The translations under genes were made by a program, and so were the position numbers. Shown here in pieces: positions 1 to 7,049 of a stretch of 13,301 nt of DNA (the first letter of the stretch is position 1; each line of letters begins with the position of its first letter). This stretch comes from UBA1014 sp964344035 (GTDB lineage Bacteria; SAR324; NAC60-12). The notes beneath the pieces were generated by a model. It did no database searches. It saw only the letters and a list, made by a program, of their open reading frames with translations, and was not told the origin of the DNA. The stretch covers positions 1-13,301 of the forward strand of contig CAYFLK010000083.1 in NCBI GenBank assembly GCA_964344035.1, in the 5' to 3' direction.

Positions 1-114
1 AAATCAGTGCGTTAAACCTATTTTAGGGGGGCAGACTTAAGGAACTTCGGTTTAAACCTGACTTGACGATTAGCCATTAATCCTTGAATATATTTAATTT
101 TTAATGAGAATTTT
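1..114 (+). promoter_or_regulatory. Upstream region with possible promoter and operator-like repeats
   Basis: No gene is visible in this AT-rich stretch, which precedes the first gene of the liv unit. TTGACG at 63-68 is a near-consensus -35 box. The best -10 candidates are GAATAT at 86-91 (17-nt spacer, weak match) and TATATT at 89-94 (better match, but a 20-nt spacer). The octamer TTAAACCT occurs at 12-19 and again at 52-59, and the second copy lies in the 10-bp perfect palindrome GGTTTAAACC (49-58), just upstream of the -35 candidate. This would suit a regulator site, but that is inference. No terminator of a preceding gene was recognised. Confidence 0.25.
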
Positions 115-132
115 TTGAAAGATCAGGTCTCA

Positions 133-2067
133 ATGAAATTGGATACGATCCCCAAATTGTTGGTGAACAATGCCAAAGTGCGTGGGGCAAAGCCGGCTTA
201 TAGGGAAAAAGACCTGGGTATTTGGCAGACCTGGACCTGGGCACAGACCGAGGAGCAAATTCGAAACCTGGCCTGCGGTCTTTGGGAAATGGGTTTCAGC
301 AGGGGAGACAAACTGGCGATCATTGGTGACAACCGGCCATGTCTATACTGGGCCATGGTTGCCGGGCAATGCCTTGGCGGTGTGCCGGTTCCTCTATACC
401 AGGACTCGGTTGCGGAAGAGATGATCCACGTGTTAACCAATGCCGATGTCCGTTTTGCCGTTGTCGAAGACCAGGAACAGACAGACAAATTGCTGGAAAT
501 CCATGAGCGCTGTCCAAACCTGGAACATATCATTTATGAGGACCCGCGTGGGATGCAGCATTATGAACATAAACTGCTTCACCGTTTCAGCACGGTTCAG
601 GAGAAAGGGGAAACCTATCACCGGAACCATCCTGATTTCTACCTGAGTGAAATAGAAAAATGCAAAGGAGACGACCTTGCAATCCTCCTGTATACATCCG
701 GTACAACGGGACTGCCCAAGGGTGTGGCCCTGTCGAATGACAATATCATCATCACTTCACAAAATAGTGTGGCATTCGATAAATTGAGCGAAAACGAGAA
801 GGTGCTTGCTTATCTGCCGATGGCATGGGTTGGGGACAATATTTTTTCGATTGGACAAGCCTATGTCACCGGGTTCTGCGTCAATTGCCCGGAAAGTCCC
901 GAAACAGTAATGGCTGATTTAAAAGAAATCGCCCCATCCTATTACTTTGCTCCGCCGGCAATTTATGAACGCATGTTAACCAGCGTGATGATACGGATGG
1001 AGGATGCTAGCTGGCTGAAACGCAAAATGTTCAACGTTTTCATGGATGTCGCAAATCAAGCCGGAGTGAATATACTGGACGGCAAGCCGGTGGGATTAAT
1101 GCAGCGCTGCCTGTATTTTCTCGGGCGGTTCCTGGTTTATGAACCTTTGAAAAACAACCTCGGATTGACACATGTCCGTATCGCCTACACGGCGGGTGAG
1201 GCGATCGGTCCGGAAATCTTCGGTTTTTTCCGTTCACTGGGCATCAACATCAAGCAGTTGTATGGACAAACAGAAGCTTCGGTGTTTGTCTGCATGCAGC
1301 CTGACGGTGAAGTAAAGGACAACTCGGTGGGAAAACCCGCGCCCGGTGTGAAAGTGAAGGTTCTTGACAGCGGGGAAGTGACATACCGCAGTCCAGGAGT
1401 TTTCTTGCAGTATCATAAAAATCCGGAAGCAACCAAAAAGGCAAAGACAAAAGAAGGATGGGTGTACACCGGTGACGCAGGATTTTTCGATGATGACGGA
1501 CATTTGAAGATCATCGACCGTGCCAAGGATGTAGGAAAAATGAACGACGGGACAATGTTCGCGCCCAAATACATTGAAAACAAATTAAAATTCTTTCCTT
1601 TCATCCGTGAAGCGGTGGTTTTCGGCAATCAGAAGAATTTTGCCACTGCTTTCATAAACATTGACATGGACGCCATGGGAAACTGGGCTGAACGCCGAAA
1701 CCTTCCCTATTCGGGTTACACGGACCTGGCATCACGTCCGGAAGTCTACACGGTGATTAAGGAATGCATTGAAACAGTCAATACAGACCTGGCACGAGAC
1801 AGCAAATTAAGCGGCTCCCAGATACACCGCTTCCTCATCCTGCACAAGGAACTTGACGCAGATGACGGGGAATTGACACGTACCCGAAAAGTTCGCAGGA
1901 CGTATATTGATGAAAAATACGGGAAACTGATTGAAGCCATGGATTCAGGTGAAGACCACTGCAGCATTGAAGCGAAGGTGACTTTTGAAGATGGCCGAAC
2001 CGGGACCATCAACGCCGATCTGGCGATCCGTGATTGCGAGACGATCCAAAGCGCGGTGGCAGCGTGA
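133..2067 (+). CDS. AMP-forming acyl-CoA synthetase (long-chain-type, liv-linked)
   Basis: Member of the adenylate-forming family, which converts a carboxylic acid, ATP and CoA to acyl-CoA via an acyl-AMP in the cytoplasm. Counting from the ATG at 133 (644 aa), the phosphate-binding motif YTSGTTGLPKG is at about 187-197, YGQTEA at 377-382, TGD at 446-448 and the hinge region DRAKD at 462-466. A basic LTRTRKVRR stretch near 582-590 probably holds the C-domain catalytic lysine. The last 35 or so residues form an extra tail of short beta-strand character (FEDGRTG), which I recall from ligases clustered with liv transporters. An in-frame TTG at 115 would add six residues; ATG 133 is preferred because AGG lies a few bases upstream and homology starts near there. 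It lies 111 nt before livF on the same strand, which suggests it activates the imported acid. Chain length and substrate class cannot be told from sequence. Confidence 0.9.
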   Translation: MKLDTIPKLLVNNAKVRGAKPAYREKDLGIWQTWTWAQTEEQIRNLACGLWEMGFSRGDKLAIIGDNRPCLYWAMVAGQCLGGVPVPLYQDSVAEEMIHVLTNADVRFAVVEDQEQTDKLLEIHERCPNLEHIIYEDPRGMQHYEHKLLHRFSTVQEKGETYHRNHPDFYLSEIEKCKGDDLAILLYTSGTTGLPKGVALSNDNIIITSQNSVAFDKLSENEKVLAYLPMAWVGDNIFSIGQAYVTGFCVNCPESPETVMADLKEIAPSYYFAPPAIYERMLTSVMIRMEDASWLKRKMFNVFMDVANQAGVNILDGKPVGLMQRCLYFLGRFLVYEPLKNNLGLTHVRIAYTAGEAIGPEIFGFFRSLGINIKQLYGQTEASVFVCMQPDGEVKDNSVGKPAPGVKVKVLDSGEVTYRSPGVFLQYHKNPEATKKAKTKEGWVYTGDAGFFDDDGHLKIIDRAKDVGKMNDGTMFAPKYIENKLKFFPFIREAVVFGNQKNFATAFINIDMDAMGNWAERRNLPYSGYTDLASRPEVYTVIKECIETVNTDLARDSKLSGSQIHRFLILHKELDADDGELTRTRKVRRTYIDEKYGKLIEAMDSGEDHCSIEAKVTFEDGRTGTINADLAIRDCETIQSAVAA

Positions 2068-2178
2068 TGTGTCCGGCACTCCTGTATATTGATTGAAGAT
2101 CATACAAAAAAGCGAAGCCCATAATGCCCGTTGCGGTTTTATTGATGCTGCTTTTGAACTGAGTTTGAAGCTTTGCAA

Positions 2179-3000
2179 ATGAACGAAACAGCACAAAACA
2201 CATCCCTGCTGAATTTAAACAACATAGAGGTGATCTACGATCACGTGATACTAGTGCTCAAAGGTGTATCACTGGAAGTTCCGGAAGGCAACATCGTCAC
2301 CCTCTTGGGCGCCAACGGGGCCGGGAAAACCACCACTCTCAAGGCAATCTCAAATCTCCTGCAGGCAGAACGGGGAGAAGTCACCAAAGGCAGCATCGAA
2401 TATCGTCAGGAACGGGTTGATCGGCTGACTCCCGCCGAACTGGTTTCCAAGGGCGTGATCCAGGTCATGGAAGGGCGTCACTGTTTTGAACACCTTACGG
2501 TGGAAGAAAATCTTCTCACCGGGGCCTATTCCCGCAAGGACGGACGCGGCGCTATTCAGCAGGACCTGGAACTGGTCTACGGGTACTTCCCTAAAATCCG
2601 TGACCGGCGCGATGCTGACGCCGGCTATATCTCCGGGGGAGAGCAGCAGATGACTGCACTGGGAAGAGCCTTGATGGCAAGACCCAAACTGATCCTGCTG
2701 GACGAACCATCCATGGGGCTTGCCCCACAGCTGGTTGAAGAGATATTTGAAATTGTGCACCGTTTGAACGAAGAAGAACGGGTCAGTTTTTTGATCGCCG
2801 AACAGAACGCGACTATGGCACTGCGCTACGCGAATTACGGATACATCATGGAAAACGGGAGAGTGGTGATGGACGGAGAAGCAGAAGAACTTAGGGAGAA
2901 TGAAGACGTCAAGGAGTTCTACCTCGGCATGGATTCAAGTGGACGCAAAAGTTACCGGGAAGTGAAATCGTATCGGCGACGGAAAAGGTGGCTGGGTTGA
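2179..3000 (+). CDS. livF: LivF-type ABC transporter ATP-binding protein
   Basis: One of the two cytoplasmic ATPases of a HAAT-family importer; it hydrolyses ATP to drive uptake through LivH and LivM. Visible motifs are Walker A GANGAGKT, the Q-loop region preceding VMEGRHCFEHLTVEENL (typical LivF wording), the signature SGGEQQMTALGRAL, Walker B LILLDEPSMGLAP and the switch region LIAEQNA. The protein is 273 aa, about 35 longer than classical LivF. The excess is a short N-terminal lead and a basic C-terminal tail (SYREVKSYRRRKRWLG), which I recall as a mark of the acyl-CoA-ligase-linked LivF group. The ATG at 2179 is chosen over an in-frame TTG at 2173 because GAAG at 2167-2170 is well spaced from it. 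The 111-nt gap before it holds no recognisable gene or terminator. Confidence 0.93.
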   Translation: MNETAQNTSLLNLNNIEVIYDHVILVLKGVSLEVPEGNIVTLLGANGAGKTTTLKAISNLLQAERGEVTKGSIEYRQERVDRLTPAELVSKGVIQVMEGRHCFEHLTVEENLLTGAYSRKDGRGAIQQDLELVYGYFPKIRDRRDADAGYISGGEQQMTALGRALMARPKLILLDEPSMGLAPQLVEEIFEIVHRLNEEERVSFLIAEQNATMALRYANYGYIMENGRVVMDGEAEELRENEDVKEFYLGMDSSGRKSYREVKSYRRRKRWLG

Positions 3001-3061
3001 AAATGGCGATAATGATCTTGCAAAATAAGATAGTAACTGAATGGATTAGTCGTTGACTGAT

Positions 3062-3075
3062 GAATATATATATTC
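3062..3075. repeat. 14-bp perfect AT-rich palindrome before livG
   Basis: GAATATATATATTC is perfectly self-complementary and lies 16 nt upstream of the likely livG start, in an 81-nt gap after livF. TTGACT at 3053-3058 resembles a -35 box, but no -10 lies at a good distance. It may be a protein site, or simply low-complexity AT sequence with no function. Confidence 0.2.
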
Positions 3076-3090
3076 GATTGTGTGGCGCCC

Positions 3091-4266
3091 ATGAGTGAAG
3101 GTATTTCCAGGGGAAGGATTCACTTTCATGAAACACTTAATGTCATGGAGGTGGATTTTTCAAAACTTGAATTCAGTTCTGCATCACAGATCGACGAATT
3201 TTATGATGAAGTAGACCGCAGTCTGGCTACATCCTCCAAACGCTGGTATTTCATGGTCAACTACAGCGACTGTGTGATTAGAGAACAGCTGTGGGATCAC
3301 TTCGCTCAGCGCGGCAAACAAAGCAACATAACTTATGGATTGGGGACAGTCCGTTTTGGCGCCACCGAGGAGATCCGTTCTGCAATCAGGGAGCGGTCGG
3401 TGGACGGCCGTTTTCGTTCCAGTCTGTATGAATCACGTGATGAAGCGCTGGTTGCACTCAGCGAAATGAGGAAACGGCACAAAAGTGCTGACGGGGACAA
3501 GGCAGAGTCTTTTTTTCAGGCCAATGACATCCATCTCAATTTCGGTGGAGTTAAGGCACTGCAGGGCGTCGGGTTCAGCGTCCACCAGGGAGAGATTTTT
3601 TCCATCATCGGTCCGAATGGCGCAGGGAAGACATCGATGTTGAATGTTATCAACGGGTTTTACCAGCCATCCAGGGGATCGATCATCTTCTCGGGCAAAG
3701 ACTGCACAAAGCTCAGCCCGCACAAGGTGGCTGAACTCGGGTTCGCACGCACATTTCAGAACATCGCGCTGTTCAAAGGGATGTCTACCCTTGACAACCT
3801 GATGACCGGGCGGTTGCTGAAAATGCGCTACAATTTCCTCAGCGATGCCATCTATTGGGGCGTGGCCCAAAAGGAGGAAATGAGGCATCGCGAACAGGTT
3901 GAAAAAATCATCGATTTCCTCGAAATCGAAGCAATCAGAAAAACTCCCGTAGGACGGCTGCCCTACGGGTTGCAAAAACGCGTGGAACTTGGACGCGCCC
4001 TGGCCATGGAACCGAAACTGCTTCTGCTCGATGAACCGATGGCTGGAATGAATGTCGAAGAAAAGGAAGACATGGCGCGCTTCATTCTAGACGTAAACGA
4101 TGAATGGGGGACGACTATCATCCTTATTGAACACGACATGGGGGTGGTGATGGACCTCTCGAGCCTCGTGGTGGTGCTGGATCATGGTGAAAAAATATCC
4201 GAAGGTACTCCGAACGAAATCCGTACCGATCCGGTTGTCATCCGGGCTTACCTGGGTGAAGGATGA
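3091..4266 (+). CDS. livG: LivG-type ABC ATPase with an extra N-terminal domain
   Basis: Second ATPase of the importer, pairing with LivF. The ABC part occupies about residues 142-391 (numbering from ATG 3091): Walker A GPNGAGKT about 174-181, Q-loop ARTFQNIALF about 219-228, the LivG-style signature LPYGLQKR about 290-297, Walker B LLLLDEP about 310-316, and H-loop IEHDMG near 348. The remaining N-terminal 130 or so residues have no counterpart in ordinary LivG (about 250-290 aa). They show alternating strand and helix stretches and end in an amphipathic helix (SRDEALVALSEMRKR). A highly charged linker joins the two parts. The frame is open throughout, so this is a true fusion rather than a neighbouring gene. 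An in-frame GTG at 3082 adds three residues. Neither start has a clear ribosome site, and an internal ATG at 3145 is possible but would cut into the extra domain. livF lies 90 nt upstream. Confidence 0.9.
   Translation: MSEGISRGRIHFHETLNVMEVDFSKLEFSSASQIDEFYDEVDRSLATSSKRWYFMVNYSDCVIREQLWDHFAQRGKQSNITYGLGTVRFGATEEIRSAIRERSVDGRFRSSLYESRDEALVALSEMRKRHKSADGDKAESFFQANDIHLNFGGVKALQGVGFSVHQGEIFSIIGPNGAGKTSMLNVINGFYQPSRGSIIFSGKDCTKLSPHKVAELGFARTFQNIALFKGMSTLDNLMTGRLLKMRYNFLSDAIYWGVAQKEEMRHREQVEKIIDFLEIEAIRKTPVGRLPYGLQKRVELGRALAMEPKLLLLDEPMAGMNVEEKEDMARFILDVNDEWGTTIILIEHDMGVVMDLSSLVVVLDHGEKISEGTPNEIRTDPVVIRAYLGEG
3115..3480 (+). other. Extra N-terminal domain of LivG, possibly STAS/SpoIIAA-like
   Basis: This marks the part of livG that precedes the ATPase. 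It reads as beta-hairpin (GRIHFHE, VMEVDFSKLEF), helix (ASQIDEFYDEVDRSL), strand (RWYFMVNYSD), helix (EQLWDHFAQRGK), strand (GLGTVRFG), helix (EEIRSAIRE), strand (FRSSLYES) and a final helix rich in Ala/Glu (DEALVALSEMRKR). This alternating pattern and the ending '(x)ES-R-DEAL-AL' resemble SpoIIAA-like/STAS folds, which act as small regulatory or ligand-sensing modules. That assignment comes from pattern alone. No catalytic motif is visible. A regulatory role on transport is inference. Confidence 0.55.
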
Positions 4267-4282
4267 GCGGAAACTAAAATTA

Positions 4283-4301
4283 ATTACGACACGCATTACG
4301 A
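4283..4301. repeat. Short direct repeat ATTACGA x2
   Basis: The heptamer ATTACGA occurs at 4283-4289 and 4295-4301, spaced 12 nt start to start, in the gap after livG. It is too short to assign to a repeat family. It may be a regulator half-site pair or chance. Confidence 0.2.
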
Positions 4302-4317
4302 ATTATCCGGCATTAAG

Positions 4318-4455
4318 ATGAGCGAAAATCACAAAACACACGTGGAGCTGTCACGGACCGACGATCTTTACTCGTACTTATTCAAAAGCTGGAGGTCCAG
4401 ATTACTTCCTTTGGGAAACACGGATCTGCCACCTTGCCGCTTGCCACTTAAATAA
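4318..4455 (+). CDS. Possible 45-residue small protein between livG and livH
   Basis: An ATG-started frame runs 45 codons to a TAA. It begins 51 nt after the livG stop and ends 13 nt before the livH ATG, filling most of an otherwise unexplained 202-nt gap. The product starts MSENHKTHVELSRTDD, has an aromatic centre (LYSYLFKSWRSR) and ends proline/cysteine-containing (DLPPCRLPLK). There is no signal peptide or membrane helix, and no clear ribosome site (only AAG just before the ATG). It matches no family I know. It may be a real small protein, a translational coupler for livH, or a chance ORF. It is not in frame with livH, so it is not an N-terminal extension. Confidence 0.22.
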   Translation: MSENHKTHVELSRTDDLYSYLFKSWRSRLLPLGNTDLPPCRLPLK

Positions 4456-4468
4456 CTATTCCTGAACG

Positions 4469-5746
4469 ATGTGGGATCCCCTTTTTTTTGTTGAGGTGCT
4501 GATCGGCGGGTTGCTGTCCGGAGTCATGTATTCATTGGTAGCCCTAGGTTTTGTGCTGATCTACAAGGCATCCGGAGTTTTCAATTTCGCGCAGGGGGCA
4601 CTTGTCCTGTTTGCCGCGCTGACTTTTGTGCTTCTACTCGAGGTAGGTGGTGAATTCTGGAACTGGACGGCATGGCTTTCCCTGTTGTTCGCCTTTGCCG
4701 CGGGGGTGTTATATGTGCGAGGACGAAACACTGAGAAGCAAACGGGTTATTTCAGCAACAAATGGATTGCGGTCGGAATTTCTGGTTTGATGTTGCTGTT
4801 GCTGGCCATGTTCTTTGGTGCGGAAGGAGGCTTGAGCCTTCCCTCTCTGCCGACATTTACTGAGAATGTAGCGGCGCCACAGACATTTCAAACTTCGACA
4901 GGCAGTCCGATGTGGAGAGCAAGTTTCGTGGTGCTGCTGGTATTTCTGGTGATTGTGCTGGCGATGCGAAAACCTCAAACAGCCGCGGCGATCCTGCTTG
5001 CGGTCGCCCTGCTCAGCCTGCTTGGAGGGGGGATCGTCTTTTGGCGTGCGATGGCGCTGACACTGGTGATAATGATCATTCTTGCAATTGCCATCGAAGG
5101 AGTGGTCCTGCGGCCCTTGGTCAACCAGGAACCGATTATCCTCTTCATGGCTACCATCGGCTTGAATTTTGTTCTTGAAGGAATGGCGCAAGGGGTGTGG
5201 GACGCGGATGTGCATGGGCTGGAAATCGGGATAGATGATATTTCATTTGAGGTGGGGGGGATATACATCAGCCAATTCGATATCTTCGCTGCTGTCACAG
5301 CTGGTATCATCGTCACCGTCCTTGCGGTTTTTTTCAATCGGACCCGGGTGGGGCGCGCGCTGCGGGCGGTTGCCGACGACCATCAGGCGGCCATGTCGGT
5401 GGGAATCCCACTGCAAAATATCTGGGCAATTGTCTGGGCTACTGCGGGGATAGTGGCACTGGTTGCCGGACTGCTCTGGGGATCCAAACTTGGGGTCCAG
5501 TTCAGCCTTGCGTTGCTGGCCTTCAAAGCGCTCCCGGTGCTTATCCTTGGCGGTTTTACTTCCGTCCCCGGAGCCATAGTCGGAGGATTGATAGTGGGTG
5601 CAACTGAAAAACTGTTTGAATTCTTTATCGGCATTCCTTTTCTCGGCGGAGGCACGGAAAGCTGGAGTCCATACATGCTGGCCATGATTTTTTTGTTGTT
5701 CCGTCCTCAAGGATTGTTTGGGGAGAAAATCATTGAAAGGGTTTGA
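4469..5746 (+). CDS. livH: LivH-type inner-membrane permease, enlarged
   Basis: One of two membrane subunits forming the substrate channel of the importer. Family wording is clear: an N-terminal GLLSGVMYSLVALGFVLIYKASGVFNFAQGA segment (residues 14-44), GVVLRPLVNQEPI (211-223), the cytoplasmic coupling stretch GRALRAVADDHQAAMSVGI (295-313), WGSKLGVQFSL (337-347) and the C-terminal RPQGLFGEKIIERV. At 425 aa it is roughly 85-130 residues longer than usual LivH. The excess lies around residues 82-192, between the second conserved helix block and the EGVVLRPL block. It contains about three additional hydrophobic segments (about 99-117, 149-166, 171-191) and a soluble Thr/Pro/Ser-rich loop (about 122-147). 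Conserved ends and an open frame argue against an assembly error. The ATG has no good ribosome site. livM follows after 6 nt, suggesting coupled translation. Confidence 0.92.
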   Translation: MWDPLFFVEVLIGGLLSGVMYSLVALGFVLIYKASGVFNFAQGALVLFAALTFVLLLEVGGEFWNWTAWLSLLFAFAAGVLYVRGRNTEKQTGYFSNKWIAVGISGLMLLLLAMFFGAEGGLSLPSLPTFTENVAAPQTFQTSTGSPMWRASFVVLLVFLVIVLAMRKPQTAAAILLAVALLSLLGGGIVFWRAMALTLVIMIILAIAIEGVVLRPLVNQEPIILFMATIGLNFVLEGMAQGVWDADVHGLEIGIDDISFEVGGIYISQFDIFAAVTAGIIVTVLAVFFNRTRVGRALRAVADDHQAAMSVGIPLQNIWAIVWATAGIVALVAGLLWGSKLGVQFSLALLAFKALPVLILGGFTSVPGAIVGGLIVGATEKLFEFFIGIPFLGGGTESWSPYMLAMIFLLFRPQGLFGEKIIERV

Positions 5747-5752
5747 GAAACT

Positions 5753-6880
5753 ATGATTTATCGCGAGGCAGGGCAGTATAAATCCAGCTACGAGGCAGAC
5801 CAGGCGATTTTCCCGATTGCTCAGGATCGTTGGGCGATAATGCTTTTTTTAATAGTCGCCTTTGTCCTTGTACCACTGACAAGAGACCAGTATCTGCTTG
5901 GCCCGATACTGACCCAGGTTTTGGTTTTCGGACTTGCCGCTCTTGGGTTGAACATTCTTACCGGATACGCAGGTCAACTCTCCCTTGGAACCGGGGGGTT
6001 CATGGCGGTCGGTGCTTACTCATGTTATAACCTAGCGTTGAGGCTTCCTCAGATTCCTCTGGTCATCGATTTCCTGATCAGCGGGATATTTGCTGCTTTG
6101 GTCGGCATTCTTTTCGGGCTGCCATCTTTACGCATCAAGGGGTTCTATCTTGCCGTAGCGACCCTTGCGGCACAGTTTTTTCTGACTTGGATATTTGACC
6201 ACGTAGGGTGGTTTACGAATTACGATCCAGCCGGGGTTGCTTCGGCGCCATCCCGGACGCTGTTTGGATCACTGGCACGTGAGGATGGACCATTTTCCTT
6301 TCTGTCCCCGATCAACATACTCATTTCAGGACCGAATGCCACAACTGAAACCAAATACCTGGTCACGCTTGCGGTTGTGGTATTGCTGGCTTTGATGGCA
6401 AAAAACATGGTTCGCAGTTCGACCGGCCGAGCATGGATGGCGATCCGGGACATGGATATCGCAGCTGAAATCATCGGGATAGCGCCGTTACGCACAAAAC
6501 TGCTGGCCTTTGCAATCAGTTCATTTTATTGTGGTGTCGCCGGAGCCCTTTATGTATTTACTTACGTTGGTAATGCGGATACCGAAGCGTTTGACTTGAT
6601 CCGTTCTTTCCAAATATTGTTTATGGTGATCATCGGGGGGTTGGGAAGCATCGGCGGTTCGTTTCTGGGCGCAGCGTTCATCGCTCTCATCCCTGTCTTT
6701 CTGAATACCATGGCTTCTACGCTTGCCGGGGGGACTCTCAGTTCGGACATGCTTACAAACCTGGAGTTGATTGTATTTGGTGCAGCAATTATATTCTTCC
6801 TTGTCATAGAACCGCATGGTTTCAACAGGCTCTGGCAGATTACCAAGGAAAAACTGAGGCTTTGGCCGTTTCCCTATTGA
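5753..6880 (+). CDS. livM: LivM-type inner-membrane permease
   Basis: Partner permease of LivH. Typical LivM segments are VFGLAALGLNILTGYAGQLSLGTGGFMAVGAY (about 58-90), GLPSLRIKGFYLAVATLAAQF (about 120-140), the cytoplasmic ATPase-coupling stretch GRAWMAIRDMDIAAEIIGI, and FQILFMVIIGGLGSIGGSFLGA near 285-307. The length of 375 aa suits the family. A hydrophilic 25-residue N-terminus precedes the first helix, and a soluble loop (about 155-190) separates helices in the middle. The start codon lies six bases after the livH stop, with a GAG in the overlap region as a weak ribosome site. No internal expansion like that in LivH is seen. Confidence 0.93.
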   Translation: MIYREAGQYKSSYEADQAIFPIAQDRWAIMLFLIVAFVLVPLTRDQYLLGPILTQVLVFGLAALGLNILTGYAGQLSLGTGGFMAVGAYSCYNLALRLPQIPLVIDFLISGIFAALVGILFGLPSLRIKGFYLAVATLAAQFFLTWIFDHVGWFTNYDPAGVASAPSRTLFGSLAREDGPFSFLSPINILISGPNATTETKYLVTLAVVVLLALMAKNMVRSSTGRAWMAIRDMDIAAEIIGIAPLRTKLLAFAISSFYCGVAGALYVFTYVGNADTEAFDLIRSFQILFMVIIGGLGSIGGSFLGAAFIALIPVFLNTMASTLAGGTLSSDMLTNLELIVFGAAIIFFLVIEPHGFNRLWQITKEKLRLWPFPY

Positions 6881-6894
6881 AACGGTTTATTGGG

Positions 6895-7023
6895 TGCTCA
6901 TCGGGCATTTGTGTCCCGTTCATGAGCAGACTGTTCCGCAAGGAGCAGAATGCCGTTCAGGCATTTGCCTGAACATCAATGGACCGCGATAAACAGTGCG
7001 GTCAAAAACCGCACCAACGGTGC
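6895..7023 (+). promoter_or_regulatory. Hairpin-rich leader between livM and livK
   Basis: The 169-nt gap between livM and livK holds a run of strong stem-loops. Hairpin 1 pairs 6895-6901 with 6922-6928 and, inside it, 6902-6905 with 6915-6918. Hairpin 2 pairs 6955-6962 with 6967-6974 (8 bp, ATTT loop). Then two folds compete: A pairs 6982-6987 with 6998-7003 and C pairs 7011-7015 with 7019-7023, while B pairs 6996-7002 with 7008-7014 and overlaps both. None is followed by a U run, so these are not ordinary terminators. Possible roles are shielding the livK message from decay, setting the livK:livM ratio, or a switch. Function is inference; the pairings are directly visible. Confidence 0.5.
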
Positions 7024-7035
7024 AAACTCATAATT

Positions 7036-7045
7036 AGGAGGAGGT
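7036..7045 (+). promoter_or_regulatory. Strong Shine-Dalgarno site of livK
   Basis: AGGAGGAGGT, ending 4 nt before the livK ATG at 7050, is by far the best ribosome site in the window; most other genes show weak or no site. It fits the need for the periplasmic binding protein to be made in excess over the membrane subunits. Its AGGA can pair with TCCT at 7045-7048, so mild self-masking is conceivable. Confidence 0.8.
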
Positions 7046-7049
7046 CCTA

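Noticed and set aside
198..533. Minus-strand open frames inside the acyl-CoA synthetase and in other genes (for example 2350-2760, 3433-3975, 4709-5215, 5243-5710)
   Set aside because: They lie wholly over strongly conserved + strand genes, give low-complexity or unfamiliar products, and have no start signals; they are shadows.
2067..2172. Short frames in the ligase-livF gap (ATG overlapping the ligase stop, 9 codons; ATG at 2124, 12 hydrophobic codons)
   Set aside because: Too short and without a ribosome site to support; no attenuator-type codon run for a single amino acid.
4389..4400. CTGGA-GG-TCCAG dyad before livH
   Set aside because: The two-base centre cannot form a hairpin loop and the dyad is short; no other support for an operator.
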